Below are positions 1 to 7,547 of a stretch of 13,327 bases of DNA, piece after piece. Each line of letters starts with the position of its first letter. Position 1 is the stretch's first letter. Position numbers and translations under genes: made by a program. The notes under the pieces were generated by a model. It was given only the letters and a program-made list of their open reading frames with translations. It ran no database searches and was not told where the DNA came from. This DNA comes from UBA6522 sp036231525 (lineage in GTDB: Bacteria > Pseudomonadota > Gammaproteobacteria > Steroidobacterales > Rariloculaceae): contig JAZAGZ010000011.1 of NCBI GenBank assembly GCA_036231525.1, positions 1-13,327 of the forward strand, in the 5' to 3' direction.

Positions 1-1
1 T

Positions 2-2542
2 TTTTCCATGGGTACGGATGGTTCTGTCGCTAGGGCTACAGTCGAGGTGCAGGAGGAGGGAGAGTATTTTGTTTCCACCTTCTTCAATGAAGAACCCGTA
101 CGACTTACGGACGATTATTTTATTGATGTTGTTCCCGACAATAAACCGGTTGTGAAGGTGGTTCGACCTGGACGGGACTGGAAAGCCAGCAATATCGAGG
201 AAGTATCCATTCGGGTGGAAGCAACAGATGATTTCGGATTGGACAGGCTCGAGTTGCATTATGCGATCAATGGTGCGGAGTGGCATGTCCTTCAGTTAGA
301 CGTGGACGGTGACTACACCCTGAGCGATGAGGTCTTGTACCTCGAAGAATTAGGCAAGACGGTTGGTGCGGGCGGTTTACTGGATCTTTTAATGGAGAAC
401 GAATCAACTGCAGAAGAGGTAACCTCAAGTCTCGCACCGGGAGATCTTATTTCTTACTTCGCCGAAGCTCATGATCGAGATACTTCCGAACGGACTGACT
501 TGTTTTTTGTCGAAGTGCAACCATTCGAGCGCAGCTACTCGCAGTCCATGCAGGGCGGTGGCGGTGGTGGCGGCGGTGGCCAGCAGCAGGACGAAATTTC
601 TCAGCGACAGAAAGAAATTTTGCTTGCAACATGGAACCTTATCCGCGAGCAGGGAGAGCAAACAGGATTTCAGGATGAGCAGCAGCTTGAGGATAATGCA
701 CGAATGTTATCCGAGCTTCAGAGGACACTCGCCGAACAAGCGCGTACCCTGGCTAATCGGACCCGAGCACGGCAACTCACCAGCGTTGACGAACAGATTC
801 AGACTTTTGTTAGCAGCTTGGAAAGCGCCGCTGAAGCTATGATGCCGGCGGCTGATTATCTGATAGATCTCGAGTTTGATGATGCAGTTCCATCTGAACA
901 GGAAGCCCTTCGCCACTTGTTGAAAGCTGAAGCCGTCTTTACGGATATCCAGGTGTCCTTCCAGCAAGGTGGTGGTGGTGGCAGCGGCGGGTTCGCTGGG
1001 CGTGATCTAGCAGAGCTTTTTGAACTTGAGATGGATCTGGAAAAAAACCAGTATGAAACCGAGTCCCCCACCTCGTTTGAGGATACTCCCGAGGTGGAGG
1101 TAGACGAGGCCATTGCGAAGCTGCAAGAACTCGCACGACGACAGGAGAATCTTGCTCGTCAGGCTAACCAGCAGCGTACGCTGACTGAGGAGGAGCGATG
1201 GCAGCAGGAAGAGTTGCGTCGCGAAACCGAGGAACTGCGCCGTCAGCTGGAAGAGCTTCGCCAGGCAGCGGCCCAACAGCAGTCAGGCCAACAGTCAGGC
1301 CAACAGTCAGGCCAACAGTCAGGCCAAGGCGGACGCGGCGACGCCACATCCGAAGCAATTCGCGAACTGGATAACGCATTGCAGGCGATGAACCGTGCAC
1401 GAGCTCAGAGTGGTATGGATCCTGAGCAGACCCAGCGGGCGATTGAGCAGGCGCGTCGGCAACTGGATAGAGCGTTAGAGCAAATGACTGCTCAGCGCCA
1501 AGCAGTTGCTGAGGAAGTATTCTCTGATTTAGCAGAGCGATCTCAGGATCTACTGGATAGGCAGCGTCAGTTGGCTGCCGAGCTACAGCAGATCGCAAGC
1601 GAGTCTCTCGCGAATAGAGACGGAGATGGGGTCCGGGAAAGCCTACTGAGTGATGACGAGGCGCTTGAGTTAGCCGAACGCAAGCAGAATATGCAGGCAG
1701 AGTTGGAGGCGGTGGAGCAGGATCTTCAGCGGGTAGCCCAGAGGTTCAGGACGCAGACGCCAGGAGCGTCTGAGGAGCTTGACAATGCACTTTCTGATCT
1801 ACAGCAGACTCAGGTTGTTCGCCGTCTGGCTTACGCCGCAGAGATGATCCGTCGCGGACTTGCAGATGAGCTTGCACCGTTCGAAGGTATTGTCACGACT
1901 GCGCTGGACGATCTCCGACGGGATACTGAACAGGCACTAGCATCAGCAAGCCGTGAAGCCCGTGAAGGACAGCAGACGGGACAGGACCCAACCTCAGAGT
2001 TAGTTGCGGAACTCCAAGCGCTTCGGCGGGAACTTGCGGGCCTGCAGAATGGCGAGTCAGGCCAGCAAGCTCAGCAGAATGGCGGTCAGAGTAGCCAGAT
2101 AGGTGGTCAATTAGGCGGTAACCAGTTTGGCGGTGGCGGCGTTTATGATGATAGGCGTGGGTTGGGGTTCTGGGACCCGACGCAGCCGCTAACGTTTGAT
2201 GCGGAGACCCAGGCGGAGTTAGAGGCTCAACTTCAGGAGGCTGGGCGTGACCTTCTCGCGTTAGGTACGCGGCTTCGGGCAGAGGGTTTGACGCCTGAGG
2301 AATTAGAGTCAATCAGGCGTTTAGGTGACGCTCTGAGAGGGGGGTTGGGAGGCAATCCGGAGCTGATTGAGCAGGAATATCTAACCATGCTGGATCTAGT
2401 GGAGCAGTTGGAGTTGCAGATTGTCGCGGATGGGGTCGGAGCAGAGGAATCGGCTGTTCGTACGCAAACCTCTGCTGAAATCGCGCAAGAGTATGAGGAA
2501 GCAGTCGCCGAGTATTTCCGGCGGCTAAGTCGTTCGGAGTAG
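2..2542 (+). CDS. DUF4175-type coiled-coil envelope protein, 5' partial
   Basis: The reading frame is open to the left window edge (TTT TCC before the ATG at 8), so this is the C-terminal part of a longer protein; the ATG at 8 is probably internal. Numbering from that Met, residues about 30-172 are beta-rich, Ig-like sequence ending in the conserved-looking DLFFVEVQPFERSYSQS. Then come nine glycines (183-191), long Gln/Glu/Arg-rich helices predicted to form coiled coils (about 195-315 and 335-680), a second Gly run (about 320-327), a QQSG tandem (424-439), a Gly/Gln linker (about 685-714) and a C-terminal helical domain starting near WDPTQPL (about 722). This pattern matches large DUF4175 proteins, which usually carry membrane helices in the N-terminal part, missing here. 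Function is unknown in the family; an envelope structural role is an inference. A hairpin with a T-rich tail follows the stop. Confidence 0.75.
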   Translation, partial: FSMGTDGSVARATVEVQEEGEYFVSTFFNEEPVRLTDDYFIDVVPDNKPVVKVVRPGRDWKASNIEEVSIRVEATDDFGLDRLELHYAINGAEWHVLQLDVDGDYTLSDEVLYLEELGKTVGAGGLLDLLMENESTAEEVTSSLAPGDLISYFAEAHDRDTSERTDLFFVEVQPFERSYSQSMQGGGGGGGGGQQQDEISQRQKEILLATWNLIREQGEQTGFQDEQQLEDNARMLSELQRTLAEQARTLANRTRARQLTSVDEQIQTFVSSLESAAEAMMPAADYLIDLEFDDAVPSEQEALRHLLKAEAVFTDIQVSFQQGGGGGSGGFAGRDLAELFELEMDLEKNQYETESPTSFEDTPEVEVDEAIAKLQELARRQENLARQANQQRTLTEEERWQQEELRRETEELRRQLEELRQAAAQQQSGQQSGQQSGQQSGQGGRGDATSEAIRELDNALQAMNRARAQSGMDPEQTQRAIEQARRQLDRALEQMTAQRQAVAEEVFSDLAERSQDLLDRQRQLAAELQQIASESLANRDGDGVRESLLSDDEALELAERKQNMQAELEAVEQDLQRVAQRFRTQTPGASEELDNALSDLQQTQVVRRLAYAAEMIRRGLADELAPFEGIVTTALDDLRRDTEQALASASREAREGQQTGQDPTSELVAELQALRRELAGLQNGESGQQAQQNGGQSSQIGGQLGGNQFGGGGVYDDRRGLGFWDPTQPLTFDAETQAELEAQLQEAGRDLLALGTRLRAEGLTPEELESIRRLGDALRGGLGGNPELIEQEYLTMLDLVEQLELQIVADGVGAEESAVRTQTSAEIAQEYEEAVAEYFRRLSRSE
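1277..1324 (+). repeat. 12-bp tandem repeat (4 units) coding QQSG
   Basis: Four head-to-tail copies of CAACAGTCAGGC lie in frame; the first has CAG in place of CAA. They encode QQSG four times at about residues 424-439 of the coiled-coil protein, between two helical stretches. Because the unit is 12 bases, gain or loss of a unit keeps the frame and would only lengthen or shorten a flexible linker. Confidence 0.95.
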
Positions 2543-2573
2543 CCCCGATCCGAAAATAAAACGGGGTTATTTT
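2541..2573 (+). terminator. possible rho-independent terminator
   Basis: Right at the stop codon of the coiled-coil protein, CCCCG (2543-2547) can pair with CGGGG (2562-2566), extendable by a G-T and an A-T pair, followed by TTATTTT. The 14-base loop is long and the stem short, so efficiency is uncertain. A second small hairpin, GGATT/AATCC (2574-2589), follows. The position between two genes supports the call. Confidence 0.4.
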
Positions 2574-2639
2574 GGATTGTAAATAATCCTTTAGAAACGA
2601 GCATTTATGCTTACTAGCGGCGTAATTTGAGTCCTGAGA

Positions 2640-2648
2640 TGTGATAAT
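2640..2648 (+). promoter_or_regulatory. possible extended -10 element
   Basis: TGTGATAAT resembles an extended -10 promoter (TGn plus a 5/6 match to TATAAT). No -35 box lies at a normal distance. If used, transcription would begin close to the ATG at 2655, which would favour the downstream ATG at 2733 as the real start of the ABC ATPase. Confidence 0.2.
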
Positions 2649-2654
2649 TACAGA

Positions 2655-3422
2655 ATGACTCAACTGCACGAAAGCGCAAAGATGGGAACCGACGCTGGGT
2701 TTCTGGATATCACCGAGGGTAAGACCCGACCGATGATTTTGACGCGAAACTTGCAGCGTCGCTACACAATGGGCGGGGAAACTGTTCATGCCCTGCGCGG
2801 TGTCGATCTAGAGATTGCGCACGGGGAATATGTCGCCATCATGGGCCCATCCGGCTCCGGGAAATCTACACTCATGAACATGATTGGCTGCCTTGATACC
2901 CCCGATGACGGGCAGTACTGGTTGAACGGCAAGTTAGTTTCGTCAATGAACGATTCCGAACTCGCTAAAGTACGTAATAAGGAAGTCGGATTTGTATTTC
3001 AGACCTTTAACCTGTTGCCACGGGCAAATGCACTCCATAATGTTGAAATGCCACTGATCTATGGCGGGATGAAACGAAAGGCACGCCTAGAGCGAGCTGC
3101 CGAGGCACTGATCCGGGTTGGTTTGGGAGACCGAATGCGCCATCGACCTAGCGAAATGTCAGGCGGTCAGCGGCAGCGCGTGGCAGCTGCGCGAGCACTG
3201 GTCACGGAGCCGAGCATTCTTCTTGCAGACGAGCCTACGGGAAACCTGGATTCAGTGACGGGCCAGGACATGATGTCGTTATTTGATGAGCTACACGGGC
3301 TAGGTAACACCATTATTCTTGTAACTCATGAACCGACAATTGCCAGCCACGCGGCACGTGCTATTACTCTTCGTGACGGCACCATTGAAGAGGATCGGGA
3401 AATGATGGACAGGAGTCATTGA
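2655..3422 (+). CDS. ABC transporter ATP-binding protein, MacB/LolD type
   Basis: Cytoplasmic ATPase of a type VII (MacB/LolD/FtsE-like) ABC transporter. All nucleotide-binding motifs are present in the 255-residue reading: Walker A GPSGSGKS (64-71), Q-loop Gln116, signature SGGQ (169-172), Walker B ILLADEP with catalytic Glu193, D-loop GNLDS (196-200) and H-loop His225. The family is normally about 225-235 residues, so the first 26 residues look extra; the ATG at 2733 (GAGGGT upstream at 2715-2720) would give 229 residues beginning MILTRNL, a typical family start. No good ribosome site precedes 2655. The gene ends at the adaptor gene and the two are surely co-expressed. The integral permease that such an ATPase energises is not in the window. 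The substrate cannot be told from sequence; peptides, lipids or lipoproteins are all known for relatives. Confidence 0.93.
   Translation: MTQLHESAKMGTDAGFLDITEGKTRPMILTRNLQRRYTMGGETVHALRGVDLEIAHGEYVAIMGPSGSGKSTLMNMIGCLDTPDDGQYWLNGKLVSSMNDSELAKVRNKEVGFVFQTFNLLPRANALHNVEMPLIYGGMKRKARLERAAEALIRVGLGDRMRHRPSEMSGGQRQRVAAARALVTEPSILLADEPTGNLDSVTGQDMMSLFDELHGLGNTIILVTHEPTIASHAARAITLRDGTIEEDREMMDRSH
3411..3415 (+). promoter_or_regulatory. ribosome binding site deciding the adaptor start
   Basis: AGGAG lies inside the 3' end of the ATPase gene, 9 bases before the ATG at 3425. The alternative TTG at 3419 would be only 3 bases away, so this site selects the ATG. Confidence 0.6.
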
Positions 3423-3424
3423 AA

Positions 3425-4810
3425 ATGAGGGCCTGGATCGGAGTGATGTTGGTATTTTCTCTAGGGGCCTGCGTGCAGGAAGAGCCCCAGTCCGTGGCTC
3501 CTTTGTATGACACGGCGCCTGTAGAAACTCGGCCTATTGAGGTTAGTGTCGATGCTGCGGGGGTTATTGAACCTGAGATCACAGTTGAGGTGAAATCGAA
3601 GGCTTCAGGGGAGATTCTGGCAATTCATGCAGAGACAGGTGATGTAATACAAGAAGGATTTCTATTGGTTGAAGTAGACCAGCGCTCGCCCCGCAATACG
3701 CTTGCCGAGGCAGAGGCTGGCCTTGTTGCTGCAAAAGCTCGCCGGACCATCGCTGAGACACAAATGGACCGGTCCGAAACCCTGTTTAGCACCGGTACAT
3801 TGACTGAAACAGAGTATGAGCAGGCGCAACTCGAGTTTGCTAACTCAGAGGCACAAGTAATTGGTGCCGAAGTGGCTCTAGAAAATGCTCGCATTGCCAT
3901 GGATGACACGGAAGTCAGGGCCCCCATTACTGGTACGGTTATTGAAAAGCATGTAGAGCCGGGCACGGTTATTTCTTCCCCCACTCGGGATGTCAGTGGT
4001 GGAACGGTTCTACTCCGGATGGCTGATTTGACAACTGTCCACGTACGAACGCTCGTGGATGAGACAGATATTGGCAAGATCAAGCCCGGGATGGCGACAC
4101 ATGTGACGGTGGCTGCTTATCCCAATCAACCTTTTGATGGTGAGGTGTTAAAGATCGAACCACTGGCAATCGTTGAGCAGAATGTGACCATGTTTGCCGT
4201 ACTCATACGTCTTGAAAATCGAGGAGATCTCCTGAAACCCGGAATGAATGCGGATGTGGAGATCCAGATTGCTAGCCGCGACTCAGTGGCGGCCGTACCT
4301 ACCATGGCTTTGCGTGCTAATAGTGACATTCCAACCGCATCACTGATGCTGGGGCTTGGGGAAGAGGAATTACGTAGTGAACTCGGTCGTCCGGCTGAAG
4401 GGCTCAATGGGTATGCCGATGTTCAGGCAGAGAGGCCTAAGCCAACACAACTTCAGACCGTAACGAGAGGATCAGGTGACGGATCTTTCAGAGCAAACAG
4501 TTTTGGAAATAGCATTGAAGATAGAGAGGTTTCTCAGAGTCGGGATGCCTCCATGATGGATTATGAGTTTGGTGGTAACTATTGGGTTGTCGCTTTAAGA
4601 AATGGAGAGCCGGTCCCGGTCCCGGTTCGCACCGGTGTGACCGATTTGGAATTCACCGAGGTTATCTCTGGACTGAACCTCGGTGACGAGGTGTTATTGT
4701 TGCCAAGCTCAAGTCTGTTTGAACAGCAGGAAATGTTACAGAGGTTTATATCCGACCGCTTCTCCTCGACACCATTTCAGCAGGGGTCGCGTGGTGGACG
4801 GTTCCGGTAG
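3425..4810 (+). CDS. periplasmic adaptor (MacA/HlyD family), lipoprotein
   Basis: Membrane fusion protein that would link an inner-membrane ABC transporter to an outer-membrane channel. Residues 1-15 are a lipoprotein signal with lipobox LGAC, so Cys16 is the predicted lipidated N-terminus; the next residues are V-Q, not Asp, so the +2 rule gives no inner-membrane retention signal. Two lipoyl half-motifs (about 52-86 and 166-200) flank an alpha-helical hairpin (93-162). A beta-barrel domain follows (204-283), then a membrane-proximal domain split by a low-complexity insert (about 299-384) before NYWVVALRNGEPVPVPVRTG and GLNLGDEVLLLP. The stretch after Met298, with LMLGLGEEELRSEL, resembles inserts I associate with adaptors of MacB-type systems. 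The C-terminal tail is Gly/Arg/Phe-rich. It starts 2 bases after the ATPase stop. The ATG at 3425 is chosen because AGGAG is well spaced from it. The next gene is not a permease. Confidence 0.92.
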   Translation: MRAWIGVMLVFSLGACVQEEPQSVAPLYDTAPVETRPIEVSVDAAGVIEPEITVEVKSKASGEILAIHAETGDVIQEGFLLVEVDQRSPRNTLAEAEAGLVAAKARRTIAETQMDRSETLFSTGTLTETEYEQAQLEFANSEAQVIGAEVALENARIAMDDTEVRAPITGTVIEKHVEPGTVISSPTRDVSGGTVLLRMADLTTVHVRTLVDETDIGKIKPGMATHVTVAAYPNQPFDGEVLKIEPLAIVEQNVTMFAVLIRLENRGDLLKPGMNADVEIQIASRDSVAAVPTMALRANSDIPTASLMLGLGEEELRSELGRPAEGLNGYADVQAERPKPTQLQTVTRGSGDGSFRANSFGNSIEDREVSQSRDASMMDYEFGGNYWVVALRNGEPVPVPVRTGVTDLEFTEVISGLNLGDEVLLLPSSSLFEQQEMLQRFISDRFSSTPFQQGSRGGRFR

Positions 4811-4814
4811 TCAT

Positions 4815-5867
4815 GTGAAGTTAAGAGTATTTGCCTTTCTCGGAGGCTTGACCTTCTCGGCTGTGGCGGGCGCTCACCATGCCGCGTTCGTGCATTTCGA
4901 CAGGGACGACGTAGTCGAGATTACTGGGGAGCTGGTGTCGATCGAGTGGCGAAATCCACACTCGTTACTCATAGTTGAGACGATCGGGGAAGATGGCAGT
5001 GAAACGTTGTGGCAGGGGCAGGAACGGGGTGTCACGCTGCTGACTCGTAAGGGCGCCACGCCGGACCTCTTCCGGGTTGGGGAGATGGTTCGAGTCGCGG
5101 GATTTCGGGGTCGCCAAAACAAGACCTCGTTGTTCGTGACGAACATCATGTTGCCCGACGGTCGCGAGGTCTACAACGAATCGTTCGCCGAGCAGCGATG
5201 GGAAACGGACCTCGCAGGCACGACGATGAGAGCGCGCCAGCAGGAGGGACTTCAGAATCGCTCGATCACCGTGGACGGCATCTTCCGCGTCTGGAGCACG
5301 GAGATCGTAGAGTTCCAGGGCGCGAGCACGAATCTCGACCGCGTGCTCTGGAACGAGAACTATCCCCTGACCGAATACGCCGAGGAAGTCCAGGCGGGGT
5401 GGGACCTGGTCGCCGACAATCCTTTCCTGTTTTGCGAAAATGGTATGCCGGCGATCATGGATCAAGTTCATCCCATGGAGTTCATTGATCAGGGCAACGA
5501 GATCGTCATTCGACTCGAGGAGCAGGACGTCGTCCGCACGATTCATATGTCGGATGATGTCGAACCTCGCGACGTCAGCAACCCGTTCGGATATTCCACC
5601 GGTCGCTGGGAGGGCGATACGCTTGTCGCCTCCACGACCGATATCGAATGGCCCTGGTTCGATCAGGAAGGGATTCCACAGAGTGACAAGCTCGTGCTGA
5701 CCGAACGCTTTACCCCGAGTCCGGATGGGTACGTGTTGAATTACACGGTGACCGCGATCGATCCCGTGGTATTTACGGAGCCTGTCGAGCTGAACCGGGC
5801 CTGGATCTGGGTCCCAGGCGAAGAGATCCGGCCTTTCAACTGTGACTGGGAAGGCGATTCACTCTAA
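4815..5867 (+). CDS. secreted DUF6152 family protein
   Basis: Predicted 350-residue periplasmic protein. The GTG at 4815 gives a clean Sec signal peptide (residues 1-20, ending AVAGA), and it lies 4 bases after the adaptor stop; the frame is open further upstream into the adaptor gene, but those residues do not look like protein. The mature protein would begin HHAAF, matching the His-His near the N-terminus of DUF6152 proteins. Residues about 21-120 are the DUF6152 beta domain (GELVSIEWRNPHSLL, LWQGQ, GEMVRVAGF). Residues about 140-350 form a second conserved-looking region with GMPAIMDQVHP, RTIHMSDD, GRWEGDTLV and a C-terminal WIWVPGEE plus NCDW. The biochemical function is unknown. Third positions are richer in G/C than in the adaptor gene (60-base lines here reach 62-63% GC, against 43% near 4501), which may mean transfer from elsewhere. 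Placement behind the adaptor suggests co-transcription, not necessarily shared function. Confidence 0.85.
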   Translation: MKLRVFAFLGGLTFSAVAGAHHAAFVHFDRDDVVEITGELVSIEWRNPHSLLIVETIGEDGSETLWQGQERGVTLLTRKGATPDLFRVGEMVRVAGFRGRQNKTSLFVTNIMLPDGREVYNESFAEQRWETDLAGTTMRARQQEGLQNRSITVDGIFRVWSTEIVEFQGASTNLDRVLWNENYPLTEYAEEVQAGWDLVADNPFLFCENGMPAIMDQVHPMEFIDQGNEIVIRLEEQDVVRTIHMSDDVEPRDVSNPFGYSTGRWEGDTLVASTTDIEWPWFDQEGIPQSDKLVLTERFTPSPDGYVLNYTVTAIDPVVFTEPVELNRAWIWVPGEEIRPFNCDWEGDSL

Positions 5868-6105
5868 CTAAAAAGATCCCACGATGTTCAGGGTCCTCGT
5901 GCGGGTCGATACCACTATGGAGCCCCACGTGCTGTGTGACGTCCAGCCCGTGAAGCTTGATGGCCCGCGGCGCTGGAGACAGGACCACATTCTCGAAAAA
6001 AAAGGGTTCAGCGGAATTACTCCATGTTCGTCTAGCTTAGGTTTGAGAACCTTGGCATTATTAAGTAACTGGATACTAACTTTAAAACATGGAGAGTCGT
6101 TACTC
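5868..6105 (+). other. unexplained gap with in-frame open stretch before the hydrolase
   Basis: This 238-base gap holds no gene I recognise. The frame of the downstream hydrolase stays open back to an ATG at 5884, which would add 74 residues, but that N-terminus matches nothing I know and the hydrolase has its own well-spaced ribosome site. Composition drops from about 60% GC (5881-6000) to about 43% (6001-6060) across a run of eight A at 5996-6003. The GC-rich half reads open on both strands and may be the remnant of a lost gene or the end of a transferred segment. I see no terminator or clear promoter. Confidence 0.4.
6091..6096 (+). promoter_or_regulatory. ribosome binding site deciding the hydrolase start
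   Basis: GGAGAG sits 9 bases before the ATG at 6106. It picks this start over the in-frame ATG at 5884, in agreement with the usual length of dienelactone hydrolase family proteins. Confidence 0.65.
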
Positions 6106-6822
6106 ATGACAGTACAAACTAAGGTTGTTGAATATAGCCAGGATGGCACAGATTTCGAGGGTTACTTTGCATGGAATGATACCGCTGCCCAACCCAGTCC
6201 CTGTGTAGTGGTTTCGCACGCGTGGGGTGGTTTGGGTGAGTTCGAGCAGGCGCGTGCACGGGATCTTGCAGAGTTAGGTTACGCAGCGTTGTGTCTTGAT
6301 TTATATGGTAAGGGCGTGCGTGGTAGTAACCCGGAGGAGAACTCTAAGCTTATGCAACCTTTTTTGGACGACCGGGCTATGCTACAGAGCCGGTTAACAC
6401 TAGCCGTTGATGTGGCGAGTCAACAGGAGGTTGTCGATGCCTCTCAGGTGGCGGCAATGGGATATTGCTTCGGCGGGCTTTGCGTCTTGGATATGGCTCG
6501 TGTTGGGGTTGCGGTTCTTGGTGTGGTTAGTTTTCACGGGATATTTCACCCACCGGGGAATACTGAAGGTAACGACATTACGGCCAAGGTTCTAGCACTC
6601 CACGGATGGGATGATCCTATGGCCACGCCTGAGCAAGCAGTTGCTCTGGCTGCTGAGCTGACGGCGGCCGGTGCCGATTGGCAAATCCATGGGTACGGGC
6701 ATACCTCTCATGCATTCACTAATCCCCAAGCTAACGATCCTGATAATGGGTACAGTTACAGTGAGTCGGCCGCTCGCCGATCCTGGTCGGCATTAGTGGA
6801 TTTTCTCGAAGAAATTTTCTAG
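6106..6822 (+). CDS. dienelactone hydrolase family protein
   Basis: Cytoplasmic alpha/beta hydrolase of 238 residues, the usual family size. The nucleophile elbow reads GYCFGG with Cys121 in place of Ser, as in true dienelactone hydrolases. The acid is Asp170 in LHGWDDP and the base is His202 in HTSHAFTNP, completing a Cys-Asp-His triad. The N-terminal part carries HAWGGLGEF (about 38-46) and DLYGKG (65-70), also family hallmarks. Characterised members open the lactone ring of dienelactones in chlorocatechol breakdown, but many homologues have unrelated or unknown ester or lactone substrates, so the substrate is open. GGAGAG at 6091-6096 fixes the start. It is a stand-alone gene: 238 bases after the DUF6152 gene and converging on ytoQ. 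It could contribute a hydrolytic step to the small-molecule enzymes that follow, which is inference from proximity. Confidence 0.92.
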   Translation: MTVQTKVVEYSQDGTDFEGYFAWNDTAAQPSPCVVVSHAWGGLGEFEQARARDLAELGYAALCLDLYGKGVRGSNPEENSKLMQPFLDDRAMLQSRLTLAVDVASQQEVVDASQVAAMGYCFGGLCVLDMARVGVAVLGVVSFHGIFHPPGNTEGNDITAKVLALHGWDDPMATPEQAVALAAELTAAGADWQIHGYGHTSHAFTNPQANDPDNGYSYSESAARRSWSALVDFLEEIF

Positions 6823-7066
6823 ATCACTCAAATCTTCCCAGTGTAGAAGAATATTATTTTTTGTTTATTTTCGGTGTATCCATAGTTAGGGGTGTATAAA
6901 AACACTCAGGCCCCAGATGTATAGCTCATCGGTTTGCAGGGCTGGGAAATACGGCATCTTCGGTAAGGGGGGGCGTGGCAGCAAATGAACCAGTAGCCTT
7001 AAGAGATGGGTCATATAGAGTTGGCAGCGGTGACGCCTCTGACGTCGAGGGTCAGAAACGAGCTAA
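6823..7066. other. intergenic region between converging genes
   Basis: These 244 bases separate the ends of the hydrolase and ytoQ genes. They contain a G7 run (6967-6973) and a hairpin with a 6-bp stem, TCTGAC/GTCAGA, and 7-base loop (7038-7056) lying just past the ytoQ stop, but no T-tract, so it is a poor terminator. A short open stretch from a GTG at 6975 could code 36 residues that resemble nothing I know. No recognisable gene. Confidence 0.5.
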
Positions 7067-7519
7067 TCACCCATTAATTACGTAAGCCAGGATATCTACA
7101 ACCTGCTCTGGTGTTCGGGCGGTAGCATTCGCAGCAGCATCAACTTCTTTCAAAGCATGGTTATGCTCCTCTTCATGTAGAATAACGAGCGATTTATTGA
7201 GCGCTGCTGCGTACCCGGCATCAAAGGCAGCATTCCATTGTTTGAACTTCGGGCCAAAGCGCACCACTACTACGTCTGCGCGACTGATCAGGTTGGACGT
7301 GCGAATCGCATTTATACTAGCGCCTTTACGGTCCTGCCAAAATTCTTGCGATTCCTCGCCAAGGATTTTAACTCCACATAAATCGCTAGCGTCATGGTCT
7401 GTAACGGGACCGGAAAATGTTACTGGAAGGTCCATAGTCTCCGATCTTTTCATAATCTGATCTCTCCAATCGGAATGAATCTCGCCAGAGAGGTAGATGT
7501 TCCACGTCTTTTTTATCAT
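7067..7519 (-). CDS. ytoQ: YtoQ family protein (nucleoside deoxyribosyltransferase-like)
   Basis: A 150-residue cytoplasmic protein matching B. subtilis YtoQ (148 residues) over its whole length. Recognisable blocks are IYLSGEIHSDWR (8-19), FSGPVTDHDASD (35-46), INAIRTSNLISRADVVVVRFG (69-89) and KQWNAAFDAGYA (93-104). The family is placed with nucleoside 2-deoxyribosyltransferases by fold; no reaction has been firmly shown for YtoQ to my knowledge. The start at 7519 is chosen because GGAG (7532-7529) is 9 bases upstream and because it matches the B. subtilis N-terminus; an in-frame ATG at 7534 would add five residues but has no ribosome site. The gene is divergent from the oxygenase gene across 83 bases and its 3' end faces the hydrolase gene. 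Confidence 0.9.
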   Translation of the reverse strand: MIKKTWNIYLSGEIHSDWRDQIMKRSETMDLPVTFSGPVTDHDASDLCGVKILGEESQEFWQDRKGASINAIRTSNLISRADVVVVRFGPKFKQWNAAFDAGYAAALNKSLVILHEEEHNHALKEVDAAANATARTPEQVVDILAYVING

Positions 7520-7547
7520 CGAATAATGCTCCATTTTTAAGATTTAT

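Noticed and set aside
554..580. Run of nine glycine codons as a sequencing or assembly artefact
   Set aside because: The frame is kept on both sides, codons mix GGC and GGT, and a Gly run at this spot is typical for this protein type.
1164..1598. Long open frame on the minus strand (144 codons) opposite the coiled-coil gene
   Set aside because: It mirrors the Gln/Glu-rich codons and the 12-base repeat of the plus-strand gene, shows no family motif and has no ribosome site.
4683..4814. Upstream extension of the DUF6152 reading frame inside the adaptor gene
   Set aside because: The added residues are Cys/Arg-rich shadow sequence of the adaptor, and the GTG at 4815 gives a textbook signal peptide.
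4965..5546. 193-codon open frame on the minus strand inside the DUF6152 gene
   Set aside because: It is opposite a gene with clear family motifs and a signal peptide; GC-rich third positions on one strand commonly open the other strand. The peptide matches no family I know.
7038..7056. Hairpin past the ytoQ stop as a terminator
   Set aside because: The 6-bp stem lacks a T-tract in the ytoQ direction and is only modest in stability.
6975..7085. Possible 36-residue small gene starting at a GTG after a G-rich run
   Set aside because: The G7 run is not a proper ribosome site, the end overlaps the ytoQ 3' end and the peptide has no recognisable features.
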